Origin: Pholis gunnellus
Taxonomy: Eukaryota > Chordata > Actinopteri > Perciformes > Pholidae
Direction of reading: 5' to 3'
Length of the DNA stretch: 64,000 nt
Assembly (NCBI GenBank): GCA_910591455.2
Contig: OU342807.1
Location: forward strand, 3,183,001 to 3,247,000
Both the position numbers and the translations under genes were made by a program. Position 1 is the first letter of the stretch. Each line of letters opens with the position of its first letter. This document shows positions 1 to 13,300 of this stretch, piece by piece. The notes beneath the pieces are model-generated. The model was not told the origin of the DNA and searched no databases. It was given only the letters and a program-made list of their open reading frames with translations.

Positions 1-1223
1 AGGCCTTATGTAACCGTACGGCAGCGGCTCCAGATGGACTCTGACGTTACAGAAGAACTGTGTGACAACAAGGTTTATTAGAAAAGTAACCGGTTTATTA
101 AGAGTAAAGCAACTTAGTTGACAAAACCAAAAAACAACAAAAGAAATCCTTCTCAATTGACCAGCATTATATGTGATTGTGTTAAAGGGTGTGGTCCTAT
201 GAAGTACTTCATACGATCCACAGTCTGTGTATTATGACAGTAGATGGAGTTTGTGTCTAAAACACGTCGTCAGCAGAACGTGCTGGTTCTCCCGTCTGTC
301 TCTATAAACACGTCTCCTGTAGTAGAACCCTGACTGTGGAGAAGAACCTCAGACACACACTTCATAACATCACATTTCACATACAGGAAGCTTAGTGTGT
401 TCAGTGGCTCTTAACATTATACATGTGGCAATTCCAGAAAAATACATAATTTATTCTCACTCATTCAGTATTTGAGCTCAAGTTTACATGAGAGCTGCAA
501 CGATTCGTTGATTCATCCATCGGTCGCTCAAAAGACCAACGGATTCTTTCATTAACCCTGAAACCGCGCCACACAAACCCCCGAATCATCAGAAACAAAC
601 ATGGCCGCACGACGACGGTCGAGTAGAGAGTCGTACGTGAGGCCTGCTGCCCGTTACCTGCTCGTAGTGATAAATGAAAACAAATCGAAGCAGGTCAGAA
701 GCTTAATTGACCCCTAATGCAGTGCAGATTGGTATTGCTTCATAGTTTAAAAAAAAGAAAAGAAAAGGGACCAACCACGGTGGGAAGAAGTAATTTAAGG
801 AAAGTACAACAAGAAAAACAGGAAGATGTCAGATAAAGGGTGCAGTCAGCGATTCTAATCCAATACACTTCAACCGAGTCGTCGACCGAGCCGCAAAAGC
901 ACTATTCCAGCCAATCAGCAAGAGGCGGTGTTCGTGCTCGTGCACATTGGATGCATGAAGAGGACGGACGGTGGTGCGGAGTTCAAATATCAACAATCTT
1001 TCTCGCTGACTCCGCCGTTAATGCTGTTTGAGCGTCAATTGAAAGAAACTAAGTGTCAGCACAAAGAGGAGGAAATATCCACAAACCCACATCATCACCT
1101 CCCCAGGGCGAACAGAACCCTGGAGCAAGGCATCGGCCCGCTTCTCTGCTCCAACAGGAGAAGAGCTTTTTACGAACCTCTCCGGGATCAAAATATCACA
1201 AATGTATATTTGCATATCCTCCT
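1..1223. other. abcc10 3' flank / probable 3' UTR
   Basis: No convincing gene. On the minus strand this follows the abcc10 stop. AATAAA-type signals (read as tttatt) lie at 450-455 and about 74-97. Positions 283-372 resemble 2356-2441 (see repeat entry). Short ORFs here lack homology or splice support. Confidence 0.5.
283..372 (+). repeat. dispersed repeat, copy 1 (second copy 2356-2441)
   Basis: Both copies share a run reading tggttctcc.gtctgtc.cta, then gactgtggagaagaacctca, then cacacacttcataacatc. Copy 2 lies in abcc10 intron 19 and copy 1 beyond the 3' end. Probably an interspersed fish repeat or local duplication. Confidence 0.6.
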
Positions 1224-1377
1224 TCATCGAGTCTCTTTAGCCGTCTCGCTCTCCTCTCCTGCCGACCAGCCGGAGGAAGACGGAGCGTTCGGGTAGAGAG
1301 CGGCCGGGGTGTCGAACTCCACCACCTTCCCAGCATGCATCACCAGCACCCGGTCGCAGTCCATGATGGTGTTGATC
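1224..1377 (-). CDS. abcc10: abcc10 coding exon 21 (C-terminus)
   Basis: Encodes INTIMDCDRVLVMHAGKVVE then FDTPAAL, matching human up to SPATL. It then runs LYPNAPSSSGW to a TGA at 1226-1224, with no likeness to the human tail. The neighbouring frame reads PERSVFLRLVGRRGERDG to TAA at 1239-1237 and resembles the human HSLFQQLL ending. Confidence 0.85.
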
Positions 1378-2680
1378 CTGGAGACACGACGAGAGTTTAA
1401 AAAGAGAAGAGAAACACAAGAGCAGGAGCTTAAAATCTGTCACATCGGTCCCCATGGGGGGGGGGGGGGGGGGGGGGGGCCTGTAATACTACAGAGAAAT
1501 AGAAATGAACGCATCAGAAGCACCTGTGTGCAATCGTGAGGACGGTCTGGTGCCGGAACGTCTCTCTGATGGTCTGTTGCAGCAGTTTGTCCGTCTTCTG
1601 ATCCACGCTGGCTGTAGCTTCATCGATACACAGAACCTACACGAGGGGGAAACGGTCCAAAGCTGTGATTTCATTGGAAGCTGAGGTTTACACTGGGAAG
1701 TGGATCTATTGCGGGTTTTACTGTTTTCACTGAGTCCACCTCGGGTGTATTGGCTCATAGAGAAAGAGCAGCAGTTATAAGACAGCAGACACACGTTTTT
1801 AAACTGTAAAAACAAACATTTACTCACAGCGGGCAGCGTTGACAGACGCATGTCGGAGGTTAATTATTAGATCAACTCAATGAGCAGGGTGTGATGTTTG
1901 GCAGTCTAACCCTTTAAAACACGCGAGTAGTGTCAGGGCTCTCGTGGCGTGAACGAATCAAACCGTGATAAAAATAGATATACAGTAGGGTCGGGCTGTA
2001 AATCAAACCCAGTGTTCTAAACATGTGCGAGCGACGGCACCAATTAGCATCATTAACGGCCGTCTTTTGTGCATCCGACGACATTTAACGATCATAATTA
2101 CAGGTTGACATTATCGAGCTCGAGCGACCGATTCCATTTGAAACGAGTGAACTCGTGTTCTGTTCTGCTGCAGCGAGCTGTCGGATGAGGAGCTGCAGGC
2201 GTCGGGCTCCCCCGGGGCCTCTGCTGCTGGTGTGTGTGGAAAACTACTCGCGTGCAGCTCGACATCGGATGCCGGTCGCTCATGATGCGACGGAAAACTT
2301 ATTTTCAAAAAGAACGCAAGTTTGTTTGGTTGCACTGTAAACACGTATTGAAAAGAACCTGGTTCTCCTGTCTGTCGCTATAAACTCATCCACTGACTGT
2401 GGAGAAGAACCTCAGACACACACACACACTTCATAACATCTGAACTATCCCTCTAACAGAAAGAAAAGAAGACAGAAGAAGATAAACTAGTTACTGGAGC
2501 ATCGTTTAAACTGCTGCATCCACACGGGCACCGTGTCAGCAGCTGCTCTGTGTTGGAGGAACTGCTTCGTGAGGTCTCACCTTGGCCTGAGTCAGCAGAG
2601 CTCTGGCCAGACACAGCAGCTGTCTCTGTCCCACGGAGAAGGATTTCCCTCTGTCCCCAACCTCAGCATCCAGACCACCT

Positions 2681-2725
<45 letters not shown>

Positions 2726-3916
2726 CATTGAATCCTCATCACCATCATTTCTCATTAAAGGCGTTACATCACTCTGAAGCTTGTAGGGTGTGAAGTGACA
2801 CATCAAAATGTGACGTAACATCCTCTGCAGAGGAAGCCGCCCCAGGTCGTGTTTTCATGTTTAAAGTCTTAAAGAGTCCATTTCTCCTGCATCCAAAACT
2901 ACATATTCAGAGTGTCTCCTCTTCTCCGTCCTCCTGTTTTCTTTCCAACATAAATGTAAAGAAAATGAGCAAGGAAGAGGAGGATGAGCAGAAGACAAGG
3001 ATGATGGGTAGATCGTACAGAGAACTTGTTCTCCTGTAACCTGTCCTGGGTGCACCTTCCTTCACATGTTCCGATCAACAATCACGGCCACAGCAGCAGA
3101 TGAAGGTTTGATCACGCCACCATGCAGGAATGATAGAAGGGTGGAGCGCATTTTGCAAATTAAAGGACAGTGAGTCAGGTGGATTAGCTGAAAACAGACA
3201 CGCCTGACGTTGAGCATCGCTCTGCTCATCCTTATTTAATTCCCCGTGTCACCCCGTCTCACCGCCCCGCTTCACTAACGACTCCCTCGGTCCACCGCTC
3301 ACCCATCCTGCTGACCACGGGGCTGAGGTGGCACTGGTCCACCACGTCCAGCAGCTGCTGGTCCGAGTGTCGCCCACACGGGTCCAGATTCTCCCTGACG
3401 GTCCCGCTGAACAGGAAGGGGTCCTGAGGAATGATGGCCAACCTGGACCTGCAGAGGGCGCCACCACAACACACACACAATGACAGAGGGAGAAATGATC
3501 AATACCTATAATCTGATGACTCTTATGAGATGGTTTTATGGTACGTTGTAAACAATGTAAGTAGTTTTGTGGGAGATTTAAGCTTTTGTCTTCACGTAAC
3601 TTCATGTTTTATGTGTTTATTTAGTTTTATGTTCAAGTCTGCATTATGTGTTTTATCTGGCTAACAGACAAGTTGCCCCTTTGCTGTTAAAACAGTTAAA
3701 GTTTAAACTGGTTTTCAAGTGTTTTTTTTAGAGGCAGTCAGAATTAAATTTGAAGCCATTTTCTTCATCAAAATAAATGTGAAACTGAAAACAAACACAA
3801 AGAAACGGCATTTTCAAAACGTTTAAAACTGAATTCATGACTAAAGTAAATCAAGTAATTTATCACTTCCACCAAGGAGGTTTCGTTTTTATCAGTCTTA
3901 TTTTTATCTATTGTCT

Positions 3917-4013
<97 letters not shown>

Positions 4014-7000
4014 GCATCACAAGTGACCAGATCTTTAGTGAAGTTCCGGGAATTTCTTAATAATTTGAGCATTTTTAATATTTTTCAATATTTTTCTCAT
4101 GAACAACTGCTCACATCCCATTATCGTCGATCACAGAGTGCATTTTGATGAATCTCTGGATCTCAAAGCAGATTCAGTATTTTATACATCTATTCAGATT
4201 CAGATGATTGTGCAGCTTTAGTGGAAGCATGTTACCTCTGAGTGAAACCTGGTTTTTAATATCACAATAACATTATTTGGTGGATTTACCAAATTAGACA
4301 GAAAACTGAACCAGAAAAATGTCACAAAGAAACGGAAAAAAGAAAATGACCCCCCCCCATCAGTATGAGGATGCATCCCCCCACCACCACATACCTGAGC
4401 TGAGCCAGGCCCACGGTGCTGACGTCCAGCCCGTCCAGCAGGATCTGACCCTGGTTCAGCTCCACCATACGGAACAGGGCCAGGAACAGGGTGGACTTCC
4501 CGGAGCCCGTGCGTCCCACGATGCCCACCTTCTCCCCGGCTCGCACCACCAGGCTGACTCCGTCCAGGGCGTTGGGGAGACCGTCCCTGTAGGCCAGAAC
4601 CGCACCGCGGAGCTCCAGGCAGCCCTGCTCGGGCCACGCCGGCGGCAGCTGGCGGTGAAACGGGAGAGGAGGAAGTGAAACATCATCACATATACAGTAA
4701 AAAATATACTGCTTCTGCTTGTGGAACTCTTATCTCCTCAGGGCCCAGACCCCATGTTGGGAACCACTGCTCTAGATTCATGTGCTCCATTAAACCCCCC
4801 TCTTTAACTGCTGGTTATCGGTTTGGGTTCGTGGCGGTCTCACCTGCGTGTTCTGGTGCTGCGGCTCGGTAGGAAGGCCGGTGGAGTACTCCTCGGTTCT
4901 CTCCACGCTCACCAGCTGCATCTCGGTCTGGGTGAAGCTGAATATGAGGCCGCACAGCAGGAGGGTGATGGACAGGGCGTAGGACAGGGACAGACCCACC
5001 AGACCTGAAGACAGCGACACGCATCACGGAAAAACCGACCACATCTCACGTTACTGGCGCACAGCCAACAAAGATTCAGCGGCGGCGGCGGACTCACCTG
5101 GATCGACGGAATTATACTGGTGCTGGACGACGGCGAGCACCCCGAGGCCGGTGACCACAGCGACGCCGATCAGCTGCAGGCGGATGCTCAGCCACTGCAT
5201 GGCGGCGTTGCTCAGGAACAGGCAGCGTTGGTTCTGCTCCAGACGCCGGGCGATCTCCTCCTCAAACCTGCAACAACGAAAAAAAGAGTCTGTGCGAGCG
5301 GGCTTCAAGTGACGCAGGGCTGCAACTTCTCTCGGAGCGAAGCAGAGCATGTGGGCAGGGTGTGATTTCAGGGATTAGATCAAATCTTTCAGGGATTTGG
5401 TGTCTCTAAAGTGTGGAGTTTCTAGAGCTACGCGGATTAGGAACTTTGATTATTGGACCAGGAAGCAGAAGAGAGATTCAACAATAAAAATCCACCCACT
5501 CAGCACAAAATCACAGCAACTTCTGGGAAGTAAAAAATAACTTTTTTGTCAGATGATTTACTAATTTATTCTCTAAACTTTCAGTCACATTCACCCTTGT
5601 ATGGAGAAAGTGTGCAGCTGCCTTTCTTGTTTTGTAGTAGTGAGCAGTAGTTTGATGACAGCTAACAAGTGTGATTTGGATGGAAACAGTTGGCCGCTCG
5701 ATCCAAATCAAAGTTCTGTATTTGTAATATCAATTTGCTTTTACAGGAAGAGCAAAGAGAGGAATATAGAGGAATAAGAGAGGATATACGAGTACTCAAA
5801 ATAGCAAACAGCTAACAGTTCATACAGGGACACAGAATAAGAACCTGGAAAAGGTTGCTTTTCTTTAATCTCACCACGTTTTCTCACCTCATTTTTCGAA
5901 TAATACATTTAAAAAACAACTGTTTTAAACAATTAAAACTGACTATTAAATGGCCATAAAGATTAATGCTACTCTAAAATTGTCGGTACATTTTCCCAAA
6001 TATAAAAGTTGTTGACAACATGTGTGTAAAATACTCTGAAAAGAAGGTCTAGACGTCGACACATCTATAAGTTATCAGCAGATCTATCGTGACCTACACG
6101 TGTCTCTCACCTGGCAGAGCTGCCGCTGGCCCGGATGGTTCCCAGACCGGTCAGCGTCTCGGAGAAGTGCGAGTAGACGGGCGACAGGGTGATGCTGCAC
6201 AGGCGCTTCAGCTCCCGGGAGGTGTGTCGGTAGAAGCGCTGCGTGCGGTGGTAGACCAGAGCCAGGGGCAGCAGGAGCGCGAGCACCCAGGGGAGGCCGT
6301 AGCTGATCACCACCAGCATGCCCAGCAGGCCGAAGACGTTGGCCAGCAGGATGTTCAGGATGAACGGCAGGCTGTCGTCCACGGTGTACAGGTCCGAGGA
6401 GAACCGGTTGAGAATGCGGCCCATCGGGGTGGCGTCGAAGAAGGACACTGTGGCCTGAGGGGGAGGATGTGAACGGGAAGTTCAGATGGACCAACCAAAT
6501 GAACCCCGGGAGATAAAGTTCAGAAAAACGAAGAAAATTTCAAAGAAATTTTAGAAAATCTTTATATATATTGTGTCCCTCATTGTGATGAACCTGCAGA
6601 ACCGACTCTGTAGTTGTTGTTTTTTGCTTTTAAACTATAACGATAGAGAGCCAAGCTAGCCGTTTCCCCTCGGTTCCAATCTCTATGCTAAGCTAACGGT
6701 CTCCTGCATGTAGCTTCATATTTAACTAATACGATCTACTCCTTTAAAGCCGTGGCTCAGCCAAGAAGCAGTTTGAGCATCACATGTCGTGTTCACGAGA
6801 AGACTGCAGTATTTTCACAGTGACTTGCTGGCATTCAGCTGCCAGGAAGTCACTGTAAAATCTACAGCAATCTTTTTACAGTGATGGTTTCAGTGACATC
6901 CTCCCATCAGCTGGTTCTGGAGTTTCATCCTTTCAGTCAGTCAGCCTGGTCCTCTAACCTTCCTCAGCTGCTGCCAAACAAACAACAAAACACTCAAGTC

Positions 7001-10000
7001 TGCTCAGGGGGGGGGGCTCGAAGCGCCGCCGACGCACCTTAAGGACCCGCTCCAGAAGCCTGTCGTGGATGGCTTTGGCGGCGCAGATGGCTCCGTAGGC
7101 AAAGAGGAAGGCCCTGAGGGCGGTGAAGACGGTGTTGGCCGCCGCAACGGAGCCGTACACCGTCAGGTAAAACCTGACATCAGAGCTCACGTTGCCGGAG
7201 GCGAGTGTTTGCAGAGAGGACGGAGGAGACCTGAGCGGGAAGACGTGTTACTGAGATTTCAGTGAAATGTTTTCACAAAGACTTAAAAATAGTCCCGTTT
7301 ATAAAAACCAGTACAAAAACACGCATTCATGTTTCTACCGCTGCCTTTTCTGAGTTAGACCAGAATGTATTTTATTACTAATTAAAAAGCTAATTATAAA
7401 CCGTCACAGATGATGATGTTTGTTAGACTAATGCTGTCTCTCAGTAATCAGCTTAATCTGAGCTCTGATTGGAAACCACCCTGAGGACACGTTACACCGA
7501 TTACTGTTAAAAAGATCAGTAGAACAGCTGATTCCAGACTTATGAACAGTTGTGTGCATATTATCGTTTTCTCAAGTGACATTGTGAAACTCTGGTGTAA
7601 TCAACAACAACAAAAAACATCTCTTTGAATGAAAACTTCTATTGATTCAATAACTTACATTAACCCTCCTGGTGAGAAGAGCAGCAGCTGTGGTGAGCTG
7701 AAGGCACACGAAGAAGAGGAACCGTTGGTTCTGCTGGAGCCGTTGTTTTTCAGCTCCGAGATCCAGTGAGAGAGCCACCAGTCAGACACGTTCTTAGAGG
7801 CTGAAGCACAAAAACTCAAGTATTGTTGCTGAACATGTCCACCATGTCCATTATAAAGCACTGTGTCACAAAGCTCAAATCATCTCAAACTGCTTTCTTG
7901 AACATGACGATGAGTTCACTGTACTCCACATCTCGATCCAACAGAGCAGCTTTGGGACAAAATCTGCAGCAACTGCGTGATGCTCTCATGTCAATGTGGA
8001 CCAAAATGTGTGAGGAATGTTTCCAACACCTTGTTGAATCTATGCTACGAAGAATTAAGGCAGTTCTGAAGGCAAAAAGGGATCCAACCCGGTACTAGCA
8101 AGGTGTACCTAATAAAGTGGCCGGTACACACATACAAACATAAGTCGGATGTGCTTAGTCCTTGGAGACAAACCTGATGTGGACATGAATAAGTGTCTCA
8201 ACAGTATCAGAGTGTAAAAACCTTTGAGCTGCAGTGTGAACAAAGCGTCTTGCCGAGTCATCACTGGACTCAGATCAAGCTGTGAAAGAGAGCGGTGGAT
8301 CCAAACCTTGCATGAGGAGCAGTGACATCAGGATGGAGGCGGCCAGCACGCCGCCCACAGCGACCCAGTAGGTCTGGTAAACTCTCCACGCCAGCCCGCC
8401 CACCTGCTTCTGCTCCGCCCCCAACAGGTCAGGGTCATCATCCGCACACAGATCAGGGGAGGAACCCGGCTCCTCCTGCTGCTCCTCCTCCTCCTGCTCC
8501 TGCTGCTCCTGCTGGCCATCTGGTTAAAGCCAAGAGGGGGACGTGGAAATAATCAGATTACTATAAAAGACCACACTGTACTGAAGAGTTTACACAGAAG
8601 TTCTGAGCCCGCTGTAATAACACATGTACATTAAAGAGAACCGATACATAGACGCACACATAAATAGGCTAATATTAAACATTCATGAAGAAGAGGAGGT
8701 CAGCATGTCTCGGGTATCTTTCAAGATTCCAAACGCAAAGTTTAAAGTCCACAGTGTTCATTAAGAAAGTTAAACAAACGAGAGTACTTCAGCATAGCAC
8801 AGAGCTAAATGGTAATAGCCCCACGCTAACATGCTCACAATGCTAACATGCTCACAATGCTAACATGCTAAAATGCTCACAATGCTCACAATGCTAACAT
8901 GCTCACAACGCTAACATGCTCACAATGCTAACATGCTCACAATGCTAACATGCTCACAATGCTCACAATGCTAACATGCTCACAACGCTAACATGCTCAC
9001 AATGCTAACATGCTCACAATGCTAACATGCTCACATGCTCACAATACTAACATGCTCACAACGCTAACATGCTCACAATGCTAACATGCTAACATGCTCA
9101 CAATGCTAACATGCTCACAATGCTAACATGCTCACAATGCTAACATGCTCACAATGCTAACATGCTAACATGCCGATCAGCATCTGAAGAAGAAGAAGAA
9201 GAAGAAGCAGCTGCTTCATGGGCACATCCACACTCTTCAGTCCTAACTCCAGGTGAACAAACCTTTCTCTCTCATGTTGTGGTCATTCTTCCGTTTCTTC
9301 GGCACCGCTTCGACCAGAGGAAGGATTTCTGCTGGTGTGCCTGTTGAAAAAGGAACCCAGTCAGGATTCACAAGTTCTACGACAAAGCACTGCAGCATTT
9401 CTCAACTTAAACAGCACCTTCCAAATATCTTAAAAGGATAGTTCAGATGTTTAGAAGTGTGTTTGTATGGAGGTTCTTCTCCTGTCAGTGTTTTACTACA
9501 GTAGATGTCACATGATGACAACAACCACATGATGACATTTGTTTGTTTTCTACCCGTTTTGATGATCGTTCCGTTCTCCATGAGGACCACCATGTCGGCT
9601 TTGTCCACAAACTCCACGCGGTGTGTGCAGAGGATCCTGGTCTTCCCCCCGAGGAGATCCATGATGCACTTCTTCATGAGGTGTTCGGCCACATCGGCGT
9701 CGACTGCTGCCAGCGGATCGTCGAGGAGGTAGATGTCTTTGTCCTGCAAAACAAAAAAAGAAGAGAGAGAGAAAGGTTGCATCACATGAAACACCTGCTG
9801 ATGACACGTGGACATGTTTTTCTGGCTTCGTTGTTTTATAAAAGTTTGATTGTTTGCAGTCAGTCGGCTGAGAGGACTACTTTATGTGTCTGAATGGACT
9901 TTCACGCTTGTAGGTTGTAGACAGACACGAGGGATTTTGTGTTGTACGTGGAGAACAAAACGCTGTACAATGATTTAACCGAACCGACAAAGAAGAACAA

Positions 10001-10342
10001 AAATCATCTTAAAAGAAACTGGAAGCTTAAAGCAGGAACATGTTTGCAGATTTAAATAGGAACAGCTTCCTGTTTCACAATAACGCAGCCTTTCACAAGC
10101 TGGAATTAAACAGGCAACATGGCTAGTCTAGAGTCAACACGACTGGTTTACCAGCTGAACAACAGTTTAAACCTCTTCAGTCTAAACACTGAGTAGACTG
10201 AGTAGTCTGTATATGTATGTAGGTCATATAGCGGCATCAGTATTACATGCTTCATAACCAATGCAACCTATTGGTGTCTCATTGTGAAGTGCTTTTGTCC
10301 TCGTCTTTCTGCACGTCTCTCTGGGCTTAAAGCAGAAGGCTG

Positions 10343-10373
<31 letters not shown>

Positions 10374-13300
10374 TGTGTGTGTGTGCAGAGGACTGACCAT
10401 GTAAACAGCTCTGGCGAGGGCCAGACGAGCCTTCTGTCCTCCGCTCAGAGTCACTCCGTTCTCTCCCACTTCTGTCCGGTCGCCGTTCGGCAAAACCTGA
10501 AGGAGGAGAGTTATTTTAAACATATTAAATTAATCACACAAAAAACAGATGATATCAGGCTCCAGGCGATCGATTGAAGAACTCTCACTCCGGAGCAAAG
10601 TGTTAGACCAACCGATGGACAGTCGTCTCCGTCCTTTGGAGTCCACGCTTCAGGTGCACAACGTGTCTCATTGTAAACAACGACCCAAAGAGTCGCTGAG
10701 ACACTGCAGGTGAAGAGATGCAAAAGCAGGAAAAGACGCAGACATAAAAAAAAGGGCGAAGCAATCGTACGTTGAGGTCGTCGGAGAGGGCGCAGGCGTC
10801 GATCACAGCCTGGTAGAAGGCGGGATCGTAGTCTTTGCCAAACAGGATGTTGTCCCGCACCGATGCGTGCTGGATCCACGGCTCCTGAGACGCCAGACCG
10901 AAGCCGGCCTCTCGGTCCGCGACGTACACCACCCCGCTCAGCCTGGAGAGAAGAACACCCGAGCGTTATTTAATCTCTTCTGAGCTCAACGTCGAGGAGT
11001 CAAAAACGCTGTTCTAAGACCTAAAAGCTCTCGATGTCGCTTCTAATGAAGAAGAGTTTAGTCCTCACAACAGTCGGGATGAAAAGCATCATCAGAAATA
11101 AAGTACTTTTTAAATGAATTTGTATGATACTCCCTAACTTCCCCCCAATCTCTGGTGGTTTCTTCCTCTTTGTAAGCATTAACCTTATGAAAACAACCTC
11201 GTATCTCTAGAAAGAACAAACAGTTTTCAGCTTTGTGACGATGCATTTTCCAGTCGATCAAAGAGTTTATGAATCTGAAGAAGGAGGAAACATTTCATCA
11301 ACACATCTGGAGATACGAGGTCTTCAATGGACAGGAAGGAGATGATTAGAAGTATAATATACAGAAGTGAAGCTGACCTGTTGAGTTCTCCAGTGAGAGC
11401 AGCCAGCAAGGAACTCTTCCCACAGCCGACCTTCCCCACCACGACAACCAGAGAACCCTGAAACCAGAACACCACACGTTACTGCTCTCACGCCGCACAC
11501 CGACCCCGAGATTCAACATCAAAAAACATTTTATTAAATGAGTCAAATCATTTTTATTCAGTTATGTTGAACACACACTACCTGAATTTTAGATTCACGT
11601 TTTTTGGAATGAAAATACAATATTTAATATCCGGTTTTATCAACAACGTACTGGTGTTGTTGTTGTGTGTCGGTGTTGTTGTGCGTCAGTGTTGTCTGAG
11701 CACACTTATGTTTGAAATTGGATTATTAAATTCCCTCCTCTGCTCTTGAAAAGAACACGAGGCCACGGAGACGGTGAGATGATGCACCTTAGTGATGTGC
11801 AGAGTGAGACCGTGCAGCAGCAGACTCCCTTTAGCTGCTCCGGCTTCACTTTCTCTCTCTTTGTCGGGCCCCTGCCAGGAAAACGTCCCCTGGCTCAACA
11901 GGATCGATGTCCGACTGTCTTCAGGAGACACTAGAGCAGATATGGAGACGTAAACATTATTTCATATACATCTCTTTATATATAATAACATTTAATGAGC
12001 GTCAGAAGCATTCAGTGTTTTTCTCGTCCATCCAAAGATGCACTTCATGGTTTCCTCTACAGATCAGCGCTGACTAAATATCTTTGATTTTAATTCAGAG
12101 GGTGCGGTTTAAATTTAGTTCCATATTTATTCTCACTATTCTCTACCAAAGAGAATGAAGAAGAGCAGGATTCAGAGATCGGCTGAATACTAAACCGCGC
12201 CCTGCTGCAGGTCAAGTGGCGAGACGCAGCGTACCGAGAGCATAGTACGCCGGCAGATCCTGGTTGGTCAGTTTGAAGAAGCGTTGGATTCGCTCCAGAG
12301 ACACTTTGGCCTCCAGGATGCCGTTGAGCACCCAGGGGAACGAGTTGAGCGGGACGATCAGCATCCCCACCAGAGCCAGCGTGGTGAACACCTGCAGGGG
12401 GACGAGATTCACCACGGAGACATCAGACAAGCTGCAACCGGCATCAAGGGGAAAGAACACTGTGGAATTATGCAGCCCCCCCCCCCCCCCCCCCCCCCAT
12501 CTTCTGAAACAGGCTTCCTCACCTTGGCCGCAGTCAGCTGGTGTCCCAGCAGCACGAACGTGACGAAGGTGAGGATGGAGATGACCACCGGCAGAGCGGC
12601 CCAGGTGTAAACACACATGGCGTCCAGGTACTTGAGGGCCTTGAGGTGGGACAGCTCTCGTTTGCGACAGTCGGCGACCTTCTGAGTGAAGTGAGGCTCC
12701 CAGGCGTAGAACTTGATGACGCGAATGCCGAAGAGGATCTCCGTCATCAGCTGAGAGAGAAAAGACAAAAAAAGTTAACGAGAACAATCGACATTCTTCT
12801 TTGGTAATTACTTCGTGAATAAGGAAAACATTCACTCCTGCTGCATCGGGTCTTCTGGGAAACCTTCAAGCCAAATCAGCTTTTCACTAAAGTCATTAAG
12901 TCTTAAATTCAATAATCACTTAAACTATTAAAGAAACAACATATATGGATTTGGGCTCATACTTCTGACGTCCATATTTCTTAGTTTTTCATTGAAGAAA
13001 TCTAATAATACGTCACAAACATTAGGAAGCCTTAAATGTAGATGTTAAAGGCTGAAACAGATGTCTCACTATTTTAGTTTTTAAAATTCTGATATATTCA
13101 ATAGTAGACAGGAAACAAGGAAACAAGGAAACAAGGAGAGAAAGAGGGAACAAAGGTCCCCGGCTGACATCAAGTAAAGATCGATATCATATAATTAACT
13201 ATGAATCAAAATAAAGTAAAACTATTTATGCTTGAATTAAGAAAAAATACATAGAAATGGAACCTATAGAAATGAATGCTCTGCTAGTTCATGTCACATG

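Noticed and set aside
928..1400. Plus-strand ORFs over the abcc10 last exon
   Set aside because: Antisense to a confident exon; no family likeness.
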